Shown here: positions 25,811 through 34,241 of the stretch, in pieces | Numbering within the stretch: the first letter of the stretch is position 1 | Layout: every line of letters begins with the position of its first letter | DNA from: Acidimicrobiia bacterium | GTDB lineage: Bacteria; Actinomycetota; Acidimicrobiia; Spongiisociales; UBA5794 | Length of the DNA stretch: 38,804 nt | NCBI GenBank assembly: GCA_030066755.1 | Contig: JASJAX010000034.1 | Location: forward strand, 1 to 38,804 | Reading direction: 5' to 3' | The notes under the pieces: generated by a model | The model's input: the letters and a program-made list of their open reading frames with translations, nothing else | Told to the model about the DNA's origin: nothing | Database searches by the model: none | Made by a program: the position numbers and the translations under genes

Positions 25811-26824
25811 ATGGACCGCTTCATCAATTGGCTGCTCGGAGGACTCGCCGTCGGCGTGGCCGTGCGGGCATTCGGGCCACGCCGTGAGCCGGCCCCGGCT
25901 GTCGACGGCGCGCCGACCCCGCCGTCGCCCGAACCCGTTGCCGAGGGTGCCACGACCACCGACGAGGCCAAGTGGTACGAGAACGAGCGAGTTCAGGTTG
26001 CCCAGGGCTTTGCCAAGGAGCTCGGTCACGAGCTGAAGCGCGACAACACCTCGATGATCGCCGCCAGCCTCTCGTACTACGCCATGCTGGCGATCTTTCC
26101 CGCCCTGATCGCCGCCATCTCGATCTACGCCCTCGTGCTCGACCCGGAGAGCCTGACCGACACCATCGAGAGCTTCGCTTCGGTGCTCCCGGACAACGTC
26201 GTCGACATCATCGACGACCAGCTCACTGAGATCGTGTCGTCCTCCAGCGGAGGGCTCGGAGTCGGCGCCGCCATCTCGATTCTCTTGACGCTCTGGACCG
26301 CCTCGGGAGGAACGAAGTCGCTGATGCGGGGTCTCAACATCGCGTACGACGTCGAGGAACATCGGCCCTTCCTCATCCAACGCGCCATTGCGTACGGCAT
26401 GACCATCGGCCTCATCGTGTTCGTGGTCGCCGCTGTTGCCCTCGTCACCGTCGTCCCAGCCTGGCTCGACCTCGAAGGAGCCGCCGACGCGTGGTTGAAG
26501 GTGGCGCGTTGGCCCGGTCTCTTCACCATCGTCGTGCTCGGCCTCGGCTTGCTGTACAAGATCGCACCGAACCGTCCGTCCCGGCGGTCGCGCTGGATCA
26601 GCGTGGGAGCCATCCTTGCCGCAGTCCTCTGGGTCGTTGCGACCCTCGGGTTCTCGTTCTATGCAACGAGCGGTCTCAGCAGCTTCAACGAGACCTACGG
26701 AGCGCTCGCCGGTGTCGTCGTGTTGATGTTCTGGCTGTTCATCTCCGGGTTCGTGATCCTCCTCGGCGCTGAGGTGAACGGCGTGCTCGAGCAGCGGCGG
26801 CTCCGGGCGCGCCGCGCCGGATGA
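25811..26824 (+). CDS. YihY/BrkB family inner-membrane protein
   Basis: A 337-residue membrane protein of the YihY (formerly wrongly called ribonuclease BN) family. The hallmark SMIAASLSYYAMLAIFPALI comes after a soluble N-terminal 75 residues, and five more membrane spans follow. Ends of the pattern include TLWTASGGTKSLMRGLNIAY and TYGALAGVVVLMFWLFISGF. The N-terminus has an additional short hydrophobic stretch (WLLGGLAVGVAVRAF) and a Pro/Ala-rich linker. A TACGCT -10-like box (25779-25784) lies 26 nt before the ATG. It overlaps the next gene by four bases (ATGA). Molecular function is not established. Confidence 0.9.
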   Translation: MDRFINWLLGGLAVGVAVRAFGPRREPAPAVDGAPTPPSPEPVAEGATTTDEAKWYENERVQVAQGFAKELGHELKRDNTSMIAASLSYYAMLAIFPALIAAISIYALVLDPESLTDTIESFASVLPDNVVDIIDDQLTEIVSSSSGGLGVGAAISILLTLWTASGGTKSLMRGLNIAYDVEEHRPFLIQRAIAYGMTIGLIVFVVAAVALVTVVPAWLDLEGAADAWLKVARWPGLFTIVVLGLGLLYKIAPNRPSRRSRWISVGAILAAVLWVVATLGFSFYATSGLSSFNETYGALAGVVVLMFWLFISGFVILLGAEVNGVLEQRRLRARRAG

Positions 26825-27708
26825 ATCCCGGCGTCGATCCCCTGCTTCGCTCCCAGATCGAGGATGCCGTCGGTCACCGTCTCGTCGACTGGTCGCCACG
26901 TCACGGCGGCCTCACGCACGCCGTCACCGGCGTCGCGGTGCTCGAAAGCGGAGATTCAGTGTTCGTCAAGACGGCCACCAACGACGACTCGGCCGTCGAG
27001 ATCCGCAACGAGATCGCCTTCCTCGACGCCATCGACGCTCCCTATCTGCCCCGTCGCCTCGGTACCGTTCGTGGGACTCGGCCCGCACTGATCCTCGAGG
27101 ATCTCTCCCACGGCCACTGGCCCGAGCCCTATCCCGACGACCTGTCGATGCTCGAGGAAGTTCTGGCAGCAATCCGTGCGACCTCGATCCCGGTGGAACT
27201 CGATCTTCCCGCCCTCGAAGGACCGCGCAGCGACATGTACTCGTCGATCGTCGCAAATGCCTCCGCCGCGGCCCCGCCCCTCGCCGAATGGGTTGCGAAC
27301 CACCGTGAGGTGATCGTGACGGCCGCGACGCACGAGTCGGGCGACACGCTCGTCCACGGGGATCTCTGGTACTCCAACGTGTGCTTCCTTCCCGACCGAG
27401 TCGTCGTCGTCGACTGGTCGCACGCCCGCCGCGGGTCGCCCTGGTTCGATGCGTCGACGATCGGCATCGACCTCGTGATCGCCGGCCGGCGACCGCTGCC
27501 CATGGAGGAGGGCGCAGCATGGGCGGCCGATCACCTCGTCTGGACGCTCTGGGGTCTCGCCGAGGGCCCGTGGCCGGGGATCGCCGACGTGTCGCGCTGG
27601 CGCCTCGACAACCTCGAACTCGTGGACGGCGCCGCCTGGTGGATCGCCCACGACCTCGGCTTGCCCGAGCCGCCGGTGCTCACGGACCGCTCGCCGGGGT
27701 GGAGGTGA
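26821..27708 (+). CDS. APH (aminoglycoside phosphotransferase) family kinase-like protein
   Basis: A 295-residue protein of the APH/choline-kinase fold. The catalytic loop is HGDLWYSN (His179, Asp181, Asn186), and the metal-binding motif is VVVDWSHARRGSPWFDAST. The N-terminal lobe has VFVKTATNDDSAVEIRNEIA. Members phosphorylate many small hydroxyl compounds, so the label does not imply antibiotic resistance. Its ATG overlaps the YihY stop, implying co-translation. Converges with the MscS gene. Confidence 0.88.
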   Translation: MNPGVDPLLRSQIEDAVGHRLVDWSPRHGGLTHAVTGVAVLESGDSVFVKTATNDDSAVEIRNEIAFLDAIDAPYLPRRLGTVRGTRPALILEDLSHGHWPEPYPDDLSMLEEVLAAIRATSIPVELDLPALEGPRSDMYSSIVANASAAAPPLAEWVANHREVIVTAATHESGDTLVHGDLWYSNVCFLPDRVVVVDWSHARRGSPWFDASTIGIDLVIAGRRPLPMEEGAAWAADHLVWTLWGLAEGPWPGIADVSRWRLDNLELVDGAAWWIAHDLGLPEPPVLTDRSPGWR

Positions 27709-27715
27709 TCGGGAT

Positions 27716-27743
27716 CTCAGTACTCAGTACTCGGTACCTAGTA
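27716..27743. repeat. Heptamer tandem repeat (site 6)
   Basis: Four period-7 units: CTCAGTA, CTCAGTA, CTCGGTA, CCTAGTA. It sits 7 nt after the APH stop and runs into the hairpin at 27746-27766, between convergent genes. Confidence 0.75.
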
Positions 27744-27745
27744 CT

Positions 27746-27766
27746 GCGGGCTGCGAAGCAGCCCGC
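27746..27766 (-). terminator. Hairpin at the end of the MscS gene
   Basis: GCGGGCTGC, three-base loop (GAA on plus, TTC on minus) and GCAGCCCGC: a perfect 9-bp stem directly after the minus-strand stop codon. No U-tract; a bidirectional end signal for the convergent APH and MscS genes is inferred. Confidence 0.55.
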
Positions 27767-28654
27767 TCAAAACTCCGGGCCGCGGAACGTGCGGATCGTC
27801 GGGTACGCCAGTTCGATAGACGGCTCTTCGTTGAAGGCTCGAAGGATGCCGCGCCAGACGGCATCGTCGACGCTGCGGCGCTGCCGGGGATGGATCAGCA
27901 GACGAGCCGTGAGGAGGACACCGCTGTCTTTGGTCGTGACATAGACGATCGGGTCGAGCTCCTTGTAGCGGATGAAGTACCGGCGTGAGGCTTCCCGGAA
28001 CTCCTGGGCGGCGTGCATTTCCTCATCCTTCATGTGATACGGCTCGAGCTGCTCACGGATCAGCCGTTCGGCCAACTCCCAATCCGATTCGAAGGTGATG
28101 AGGACCGGGATCTCGTGCCAGATGTGATTGAAGCCCTCGGTGAAGTTCGCCATACCCTGGCGAAACAGCATCCCGTTCGGAATGTGGAGCAGGCGACCCG
28201 TCGACTGGTCTGCGTCGACCCAGTTGCCGATCTCGAGCAACGTGAACCGAAAGACACGGATATCGACCACATCGCCGGCCATGTCCCCAACCTCGATGCG
28301 GTCTCCTGCCTTGAACGGCCGCCGCGTGATGATGTAGATCCACCCGGCGAGGTTGAGGAAGACATCGGCCAGGGCAATAGCGATACCGGCCGAGAGCAGA
28401 CCCAGGAAGGTTCCGAGGTCACTGAACGCACCCGACCAGATCCGCAGCACGGCCAGAACGATGATGAAGGTCGTGATGTAGGCGGCCGTCTTGCGCGCCC
28501 GGAACAGCAGCTCTGGATCCTCGATACGCCGGTGGATCTGACGCATCGCCAAGTATCGGATGATCAGCACGATGAGGACGGTCGCCACGGTGGCGATCAG
28601 CTCACCAGCAACCGTCTCCGAAATGTTCAGTGCGTCCGCCAGCCACGACTGCAT
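27767..28654 (-). CDS. MscS-family mechanosensitive channel
   Basis: A 295-residue small-conductance mechanosensitive channel. Three N-terminal helices come first, the pore helix region is FLGLLSAGIAIALADVFLNL, and the beta domain follows with GWIYIITRRPFKAGDRIEVG and IPNGMLFRQGMANFT. Such channels open on osmotic downshock and release ions. I choose ATG at 28654 because it has a TACTCT -10-like box 7 nt upstream; a TTG further up at 28708 is possible. The context (YihY, ion antiporters in the wider window) fits osmotic balance. Confidence 0.9.
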   Translation of the reverse strand: MQSWLADALNISETVAGELIATVATVLIVLIIRYLAMRQIHRRIEDPELLFRARKTAAYITTFIIVLAVLRIWSGAFSDLGTFLGLLSAGIAIALADVFLNLAGWIYIITRRPFKAGDRIEVGDMAGDVVDIRVFRFTLLEIGNWVDADQSTGRLLHIPNGMLFRQGMANFTEGFNHIWHEIPVLITFESDWELAERLIREQLEPYHMKDEEMHAAQEFREASRRYFIRYKELDPIVYVTTKDSGVLLTARLLIHPRQRRSVDDAVWRGILRAFNEEPSIELAYPTIRTFRGPEF

Positions 28655-28661
28655 GGGGGGC

Positions 28662-28667
28662 AGAGTA
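28662..28667 (-). promoter_or_regulatory. Candidate leaderless -10 box of the MscS gene
   Basis: TACTCT (minus strand), ending 7 nt before the ATG at 28654; supports that start over the upstream TTG. Confidence 0.45.
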
Positions 28668-28806
28668 ACCCCCGGGGTTGCGGGGAACGCGGTTTGGCAG
28701 GCCGTCAAAGACTCGAGCGAACGCGCCCGGCCGAGTCGTCAGTGCCAACGGGCAGACGTGTCGGTGATCAAGGGTCGCACGCGAGTCGCGCGAACACCTC
28801 CCGACG

Positions 28807-28865
28807 AGTCGTCAGAAGGAGCGTGCGCTCCTGACGACTGACGACTGACGACTGACGACTGATGA
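28807..28865. repeat. Heptamer tandem repeat with hairpin (site 7)
   Basis: Five units of CTGACGA type (28831-28865, last one CTGATGA). The first copies pair with AGTCGTCA at 28807-28814 across an inner stem GGAGCG/CGCTCC with a 2-nt loop, giving a strong hairpin. A lone AGTCGTC also occurs near 28735. The site lies in the 234-bp gap between the VOC gene end and the MscS start; the rest of that gap shows nothing else I can name. Confidence 0.8.
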
Positions 28866-28867
28866 CC

Positions 28868-28886
28868 GGCTCGGCGAAGCCGAGCC
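28868..28886 (-). terminator. Hairpin at the end of the tandem VOC gene
   Basis: GGCTCGGC, three-base loop (TTC on minus), GCCGAGCC: an 8-bp perfect stem 2 nt after the minus-strand stop. Same TTC loop as at other gene ends here; no U-tract. Confidence 0.5.
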
Positions 28887-28888
28887 CA

Positions 28889-29665
28889 TCACATCCCCGA
28901 CGAGATCCAGAAGTAGGCGCCTTGCGGGTCTTGCAGCATGGCGATCCGGCCGGACTCGCTGATCGACATTGCCGGGACTTCGATACCGCCGCCGAGCTCG
29001 GTTGCGGCGAGCGCTGCGGCGTCGCAATCGTCGATGGCGAAGTAGATGCCCCAGTTCGGTGGGACCGGACCCCACTCGGGCTGGATCTCCATCATGCCGG
29101 CGAGCTCGTGCCCGTCACGTCGGAAGACGTGGTACACGTTGCCGGTCGGCATCGGGGTTGCCTCGACCTTCCACTCGAAGGTGTCCTGATAGAAGTCTGC
29201 CGCCACGACGACGTCGTTGGTTTGCAGCTCGTTCCAGGTGAAGGCACCCGGCTCGTTGGCGAAAGCCGATCCGATGAGCGAACCCGCTTCCCAGAGGGCG
29301 AAGAACGCTCCGGTCGGATCCTGAACCGCCGCTCGACGGCCCAAGGGTGACTCCAGAACCGGACCGAACCGAGATCCGCCGGCCTTCTCCAGCAGGTCGA
29401 GCGTCTCGGTGATCTCCGAGACGGCGATGCACGTCGACCAGTGCGCCGGCGCACCACCAGCGGCCGCCATCGGATCGAGGGCAGAGAGCGCCGCGACCGG
29501 TCGATCCCGGAGCAGGCACATCGTGACCTGAACCTCGTCGGTGAGCGGGACCGTTTCGGTCGTCCAGCCGAACAAGTTGCGGTAGAAGCGCGCGGCATCC
29601 TCGACATCGGTGGTCGCGAGATCCACCCAGTTGGGCATGCCGTGCGGGTAGGACGTGAACTCCAT
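28889..29665 (-). CDS. Tandem VOC (glyoxalase-fold) protein
   Basis: A 258-residue protein with two vicinal-oxygen-chelate modules. Both begin alike: PNWVDLATTDVEDAARFYRN near residue 11, and FTWNELQTNDVVVAADFYQD near 142. Both end with a strand of the form AAVQDPTGAFFALWE and AMLQDPQGAYFWIS. Members resembling actinobacterial CFP30B have this double layout. A GGAGG ribosome site precedes the ATG. Metal ligands are only partly evident, so enzymatic activity is uncertain. Confidence 0.88.
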   Translation of the reverse strand: MEFTSYPHGMPNWVDLATTDVEDAARFYRNLFGWTTETVPLTDEVQVTMCLLRDRPVAALSALDPMAAAGGAPAHWSTCIAVSEITETLDLLEKAGGSRFGPVLESPLGRRAAVQDPTGAFFALWEAGSLIGSAFANEPGAFTWNELQTNDVVVAADFYQDTFEWKVEATPMPTGNVYHVFRRDGHELAGMMEIQPEWGPVPPNWGIYFAIDDCDAAALAATELGGGIEVPAMSISESGRIAMLQDPQGAYFWISSGM

Positions 29666-29767
29666 ACGCAGGGTCCTCCTCAGGCTGACCCTTCCACGGT
29701 ATCCAACTCACCGGCCGCCACTACGGGCCTTCGACCATGCCTTGGGGTCAGGCCGGGACGCCCAAAC

Positions 29768-30679
29768 TCATCGTGCGGAGTCGTTGAGGGCATGGTCGGC
29801 GAGTACGAGTGCTCCCGCAGGACCTGCGAGCGACCCGAGACCGGCCGGCACGACGAAGTCCACCGAGCCGTGCTCGGGGAGGCCGGGATACCCGCCGAGA
29901 GTGTCGATCAGCGCGCGGCGAACGGCAGGCATGAGACCAGGCATGGCCGCGACGCCACCGCCGAGGATGACGCGCTGCGGCGCAAGCACGTAGACGATCG
30001 TTCGCAGCCCGGCAGCCAGGTACCACGCCTGCATCTCAACCGCCGCTTCGAGTTCGGCACCGGCGAGGTCCTGCGCCGGCGTGCCCCAGCGGTCGGCGAT
30101 CGCCGGGCCTGACGCCATCCCCTCGAGACACGATCGATGAAACGGACAACGGCCCTCGAAGTCGTCGTCGGGATGACGCGGCACGGCCACATGGCCCATC
30201 TCAGCGTGGACCACGCCGTGCGCCACGGTGCCGTTGACGACGGCACCACCACCGATGCCCGTGCCAACCGTGAGGTAGACGAAAGAATCGAGTCCGGCGG
30301 CCGCACCCCACCGGCCCTCACCCAGGGCGGCACCGTTCACGTCCGTGTCAAAGCCCACCGGGACATCGAGCACCGCCCGGATCGGACCCAGGACGTCGGT
30401 GCCGGACCATCCCGGCTTCGGTGTCGTCGTGATGAAACCGTACCGAGGGTGGTCACGACGCAGCTCGACCGGTCCGAACGATGCAATCCCGGCTGCCACC
30501 GGCACGTTCCCGGCCTCACGCTGGGTCGCAAAGAAGTCAATCACCGACCCGAGAGTCTCTTCGGGTGTCGTAGTCGGGATACGCAGCTCGGCGACGGCGT
30601 CATCGGGCCCGGTGCCGAGCAACACGAACACCTTGGTTCCACCGGCTTCGATGCCGGCGAGCAGGGGCAGGTCATTCAT
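29768..30679 (-). CDS. ROK-family sugar kinase (fructokinase-like)
   Basis: A 303-residue ROK kinase. The N-terminal phosphate motif is GIEAGGTKVFVLLG, the sugar/ATP site is VGTGIGGGAVVNG, and a zinc-site-like run DFEGRCPFHRSCLEGMASG holds the cysteines and histidine of ROK kinases. This pattern, with GIEAGGTK, fits fructokinase/mannokinase members best. ATG at 30679 has a TACTCT -10-like box 8 nt upstream. An ATG at 30709 would fall inside the heptamer repeat and is unlikely. It stands alone, with no sugar transporter next to it. Confidence 0.88.
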   Translation of the reverse strand: MNDLPLLAGIEAGGTKVFVLLGTGPDDAVAELRIPTTTPEETLGSVIDFFATQREAGNVPVAAGIASFGPVELRRDHPRYGFITTTPKPGWSGTDVLGPIRAVLDVPVGFDTDVNGAALGEGRWGAAAGLDSFVYLTVGTGIGGGAVVNGTVAHGVVHAEMGHVAVPRHPDDDFEGRCPFHRSCLEGMASGPAIADRWGTPAQDLAGAELEAAVEMQAWYLAAGLRTIVYVLAPQRVILGGGVAAMPGLMPAVRRALIDTLGGYPGLPEHGSVDFVVPAGLGSLAGPAGALVLADHALNDSAR

Positions 30680-30687
30680 GCGGCGTG

Positions 30688-30693
30688 AGAGTA
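30688..30693 (-). promoter_or_regulatory. Candidate leaderless -10 box of the ROK kinase gene
   Basis: TACTCT (minus strand), ending 8 nt before the ATG at 30679. It overlaps the first unit of heptamer site 8, so repeat and promoter share bases. Confidence 0.4.
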
Positions 30694-30742
30694 CTGAGTC
30701 GACAGTCATGAGTCGTCAGTCGTCAGACGTCAGTCGTCAGAC
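30690..30742. repeat. Heptamer tandem repeat (site 8)
   Basis: Seven full period-7 units, AGTACTG, AGTCGAC, AGTCATG, AGTCGTC, AGTCGTC, AGACGTC and AGTCGTC, plus a partial AGAC. It lies upstream of the ROK start and covers its expected -35. The remaining bases to 30815 hold nothing I recognise. Confidence 0.82.
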
Positions 30743-30815
30743 CCGCGCCGTCTGGGATCTGACGTACGAGGTCACGGTGGTGCATGCCGGTGCGCAGACA
30801 TTTGCCTCCGTTGAC

Positions 30816-32771
30816 CTACCCGACACGACCACGTGGGCTGTTCCGCACGTAGTCGCGGACGACCGTTGCGCCGAGGTCTCGATCGTCGACTGTGAACACC
30901 CGTCCTTGGACGAGCTGAGCCAGCCGATCGATGAAGTGCACCAGCCGGGGCTCGTCTTCGAGCATGAAGATGTTCATGGTCACCCCGCCCTTGGCGAGAC
31001 GGGCGGCTTCGGTCATCGTCTTCTCGATGGTCTCGCGCTCTGGGGGCCAGGCGAAGAAGACCTGGTCTCCAACGAGATGGGCGGTCGGTTCGCCGTCCGT
31101 CACGAGCAGGATCTGACGATTCGTCGCTCCCTCCTTGGCGAGCAGCCGGCCGGCCAGGCGAAAGGCATGCTCGTAGTTCGTCCCGTACACCGGCTCGAAC
31201 TCGAGCGACGTCAGATCGTTCGGCGTCAGCACTCGGGCATAGTCCGAGAACCCGATGATGTGAAGGCGATCCTCCGGGAACTGGCTCGTGACCAGCGAGT
31301 GGAGCGCAAAGGCCATACGACGGGCGTGTTCCCAGTGCCCACGCAACGGCATCGAACGGCTCATGTCGAGAAGGAGGATCGTTGCCGTTGCCGTCCGGTT
31401 CTCCGCTTCTGCGAGTTCGAAGTCGTCGGGATGGAGCGCTACCTGACCGACTCCCGGACCTTCGCGCAGAACGGCATTACGCAGAGTCGCCTGAAGATCC
31501 AGGCGGAATGGATCTCCAAATTGCCAGGGTCGGCTCTGTCCGGTCGGCTCGCCGAACCCGCCGGCACTGTGGATCTCATGCGAGCCGGCGCGACCCAGCT
31601 CGAGTCGCTCGAATACGGTGCGTAACGCCCGCTCGCCCAGCTTGCGGATCGCCTTCGGCGTGAGCTCGAGCCGCCCGCCCTGGCGCGACACCATCCCGGA
31701 CTCACTGAGCATACGTTCGATCTCTCGGAGCTCATCGAGATCGCGGGCGGCATCCTCTCCGAGCAACTGCCGGACCCGCTCAGGATCGACATCCTCGATC
31801 GACGCCCCCGGATAGTCCTGTCGCAGCGACGCGTCGAGTTGCTCCATCGCCGACAGCTGCTCGATCTCACCCAGCGCCTCAGCCATGCCGAGTTGACGAT
31901 CCCCCTCGAGCCCGGCTCGGCGATCCCAGTTGAGCGCCGGCATCAAGTCACGGAGATTGGCGTTGAGCCGGGACACTTCCCAGCTCAGGTCCATGTCGCC
32001 CATCAGCTCCTCGGCGAGCGCCTGGAGCTCGGCACGCTGCTCCGGGCTCAGCGACGCCATGAACCGGCTCATCGCTTCGGCCCGGCGTGCCATCACATCG
32101 AGCAACTCCTCGAACGTCTGGGGATTCTCGGGGAAGTACTGACCGTGCTTCGCCATGAAGTCGTCGAACTCCTGTTGGCTCGGACCATCACCGACACGAT
32201 GCTGCTCCATGAGCCGATTCAGGTCGGCGAGCATGTCCTTCAGGTCGCCGAGATCCTCGTCCGTCATGGAGCGGACTCCGTCGGCAACCTGGCCGAGATA
32301 GGCGTCGAGCATTTGGCGACGGAGGTCACCCATCAGCGAGGCGAACTCCTGAGCAGCCGCCTCGGATCGGAACGGATAGTCGCCGAGCTCGCGAATCTGG
32401 CCGGCCGTGTCGGAAGGCAGCTCGTCCAGCAGCATCTCTTGAAAGCGGGCGTCATCATCGGCGGCGTCGGAGAGCTCCGCACGCTCGGTAGCCACGATCT
32501 CGTCGAGCCGGTCCCGAAGCTCGTCGAGCGCTCCACCGAGACTCGACTCATTCCGACGCTGCTCCATGAGGTCTCGGAGACGCTCGCGCATACGATCCAG
32601 CCCTGAGAAACGACCGGCCAGCCCCTCGTCGAACAAGCGCTGCATGGCCCGCTCGGCGCTCATCCCGCTCAACATCCGGTCGGCAAACGCGTCCACCACC
32701 CGATCGAGGGTGTCGAGGTCCCGAAGCGGGTCCTGGGTGCCGTCCCAACGTGAGTAGCGGTACCGGCTCAC
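30816..32771 (-). CDS. VWA-domain protein, partner of the AAA+ ATPase
   Basis: A 651-residue soluble protein. A long helical, charged N-terminal part (about 1-440) contains many Glu/Arg-rich helices. A von Willebrand factor A domain follows with the MIDAS site DMSRS at 469-473, a central run FSDYARVLTPNDL and Asp559 in LLVTDGEPT. The start is GTG at 32771, overlapping the AAA+ stop (GTGA), so both are co-translated. MoxR-type ATPases with VWA partners remodel or insert cofactors into target proteins; the relation to the Mg-chelatase I/D pair is distant. No chlorophyll, cobalamin or CO-dehydrogenase gene is nearby, so the target is unknown. Confidence 0.85.
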   Translation of the reverse strand: MSRYRYSRWDGTQDPLRDLDTLDRVVDAFADRMLSGMSAERAMQRLFDEGLAGRFSGLDRMRERLRDLMEQRRNESSLGGALDELRDRLDEIVATERAELSDAADDDARFQEMLLDELPSDTAGQIRELGDYPFRSEAAAQEFASLMGDLRRQMLDAYLGQVADGVRSMTDEDLGDLKDMLADLNRLMEQHRVGDGPSQQEFDDFMAKHGQYFPENPQTFEELLDVMARRAEAMSRFMASLSPEQRAELQALAEELMGDMDLSWEVSRLNANLRDLMPALNWDRRAGLEGDRQLGMAEALGEIEQLSAMEQLDASLRQDYPGASIEDVDPERVRQLLGEDAARDLDELREIERMLSESGMVSRQGGRLELTPKAIRKLGERALRTVFERLELGRAGSHEIHSAGGFGEPTGQSRPWQFGDPFRLDLQATLRNAVLREGPGVGQVALHPDDFELAEAENRTATATILLLDMSRSMPLRGHWEHARRMAFALHSLVTSQFPEDRLHIIGFSDYARVLTPNDLTSLEFEPVYGTNYEHAFRLAGRLLAKEGATNRQILLVTDGEPTAHLVGDQVFFAWPPERETIEKTMTEAARLAKGGVTMNIFMLEDEPRLVHFIDRLAQLVQGRVFTVDDRDLGATVVRDYVRNSPRGRVG

Positions 32772-34183
32772 GAGAGGTGGGCGCCCCTCCCGCGATACCG
32801 CGCCGTGCCTCCGAAGCCGGCCTTGTTGAGACGACGGGAGAGGTGCAACCCCTCGAGGGCGAACTCGAGCCCGGCCGCCGTGAGCTCGGGGGCCTTCTCG
32901 ATGCCAAGGCGCTGGGCGATGGCGGCCACCGCCGGCGATTCGGCGAACGCCCCGGTGAGCGACGCCGCCGGCACCAGGTCTCCGCTGTCGACACCGAATG
33001 CCGGGTCGTCGAAGGCATCCACGATCGGCAGGAAGTCGAACCCTTCGAATGCGTCGACGAAGACCTCGAGGACGGCATGGCCGAGCAACTGCTCGAGAAT
33101 CTCCTCCTTGCGATCCTCCTCGAACGTCTCGAATTCGACACGGCCACTCGAGCTCTGAACGACAGCAGGGAGATCGCTGACTCGAGGAACGGCGGTCGGC
33201 TCACCGTTCCGGATCGCGCGGCGCACGGCAGACGCCACCATCGTCTCGAGGTTGGCAATGGAGAGGCGTACGGAAACCCCGGCTCGCTGATTCACATGCG
33301 GAGAACGCCGCAGCAGTCGGGAGAACTCGGCGATGACCTCCTTCATGAACTCCGGGACGACGACGGGCACGTCGCCCGATGGCGGACGCGCTTCCTGATC
33401 CATGATGTCGATCTCGTGCGCCGGGTCGACCGGGTAGTGGGTGCGCACCTCACTCCCGAACCGGTCCTTCAACGGTGTGATGATCCGACCCCGGTTGGTG
33501 TAGTCCTCGGGATTGGCCGTGGCGACGAGCAGCACATCGACCGGCAGCCTGATCTGGAATCCGCGGATCTGGACATCCCGCTCCTCGAGCACGTTGAAGA
33601 GGGCGACCTGAATCCTTGCCGGGAGATCGGGGAGCTCGTTGATGGAGAAGATCCCACGATTGGTGCGCGGCACGAGGCCGTAGTGGATGACATGCTCATC
33701 CGACAGGTACCGGCCTTCGGCGACCCGAATCGGGTCCACATCGCCGATGAGGTCGGCAACCGACGTGTCGGGGGTTGCGAGCTTCTCGGCGTACCGCTGT
33801 TCGCGGCCGATCCACGAGATCGGCGTGCCGGACCCGTCTTCAGCGACGACCGCCCGGCAATGGGAGCAGATCGGATCGAGGGGGGAATCGTTGATCTCGC
33901 AGCCGACGATCACCGGGATCTCCGGGTCGAGCAGATCCACGAGGGCCCGGATGATGCGCGTCTTGGCTTGGCCCCGCTCGCCGAGAAGGACGAGGTCGTG
34001 GCCGGCGAGCAGGGCTCGTTCGAGTGCCGGCTCGACGGTGTCTTCGAACCCGACGATCCCCGGAAACAGCGGCTCGCCCTCTCGGAGTCGGCGGATCACG
34101 TTGTCCCTCAGCTCCTCTTTCACCGAACGGTTCCGCCAACCGCTCGCCTCGAGCTCTCCCAGCGTGGTAGGTCGTTGCGTCAT
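32768..34183 (-). CDS. MoxR/Mg-chelatase-like AAA+ ATPase
   Basis: A 471-residue AAA+ ATPase. Walker A is GERGQAKT at 68-75, and the second acidic motif reads FSINELPD (Glu182) rather than the usual DE pair. The sensor region is DVLLVATANPEDYTNRGRI, followed by TPLKDRFGSEVRTHYPVD. A short cysteine group (C94, C105, C108 in the run ending CSHC) could bind zinc. ATG at 34183 has a TACGCT box 6 nt upstream; a longer frame to 34321 would run through heptamer site 9. It is coupled to the VWA gene downstream. The pair probably acts as a protein-remodelling or chelatase-like machine; the client is unknown. Confidence 0.87.
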   Translation of the reverse strand: MTQRPTTLGELEASGWRNRSVKEELRDNVIRRLREGEPLFPGIVGFEDTVEPALERALLAGHDLVLLGERGQAKTRIIRALVDLLDPEIPVIVGCEINDSPLDPICSHCRAVVAEDGSGTPISWIGREQRYAEKLATPDTSVADLIGDVDPIRVAEGRYLSDEHVIHYGLVPRTNRGIFSINELPDLPARIQVALFNVLEERDVQIRGFQIRLPVDVLLVATANPEDYTNRGRIITPLKDRFGSEVRTHYPVDPAHEIDIMDQEARPPSGDVPVVVPEFMKEVIAEFSRLLRRSPHVNQRAGVSVRLSIANLETMVASAVRRAIRNGEPTAVPRVSDLPAVVQSSSGRVEFETFEEDRKEEILEQLLGHAVLEVFVDAFEGFDFLPIVDAFDDPAFGVDSGDLVPAASLTGAFAESPAVAAIAQRLGIEKAPELTAAGLEFALEGLHLSRRLNKAGFGGTARYRGRGAHLS

Positions 34184-34189
34184 GGGTGA

Positions 34190-34195
34190 AGCGTA
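34190..34195 (-). promoter_or_regulatory. Candidate leaderless -10 box of the AAA+ gene
   Basis: TACGCT (minus strand), ending 6 nt before the ATG at 34183. It supports that start over the longer frame. Confidence 0.45.
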
Positions 34196-34241
34196 CGGAA
34201 GTGGGAGAGCTACAGCGACGAAGTCGTCGTAGTTCGTCGAG

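Noticed and set aside
26821-27708. Aminoglycoside resistance gene
   Set aside because: The APH fold is widespread among unrelated small-molecule kinases; nothing here supports an antibiotic substrate.
28807-28865. CRISPR array
   Set aside because: The repeats are 7 nt with no spacers, unlike CRISPR repeats of 24-40 nt with spacers.
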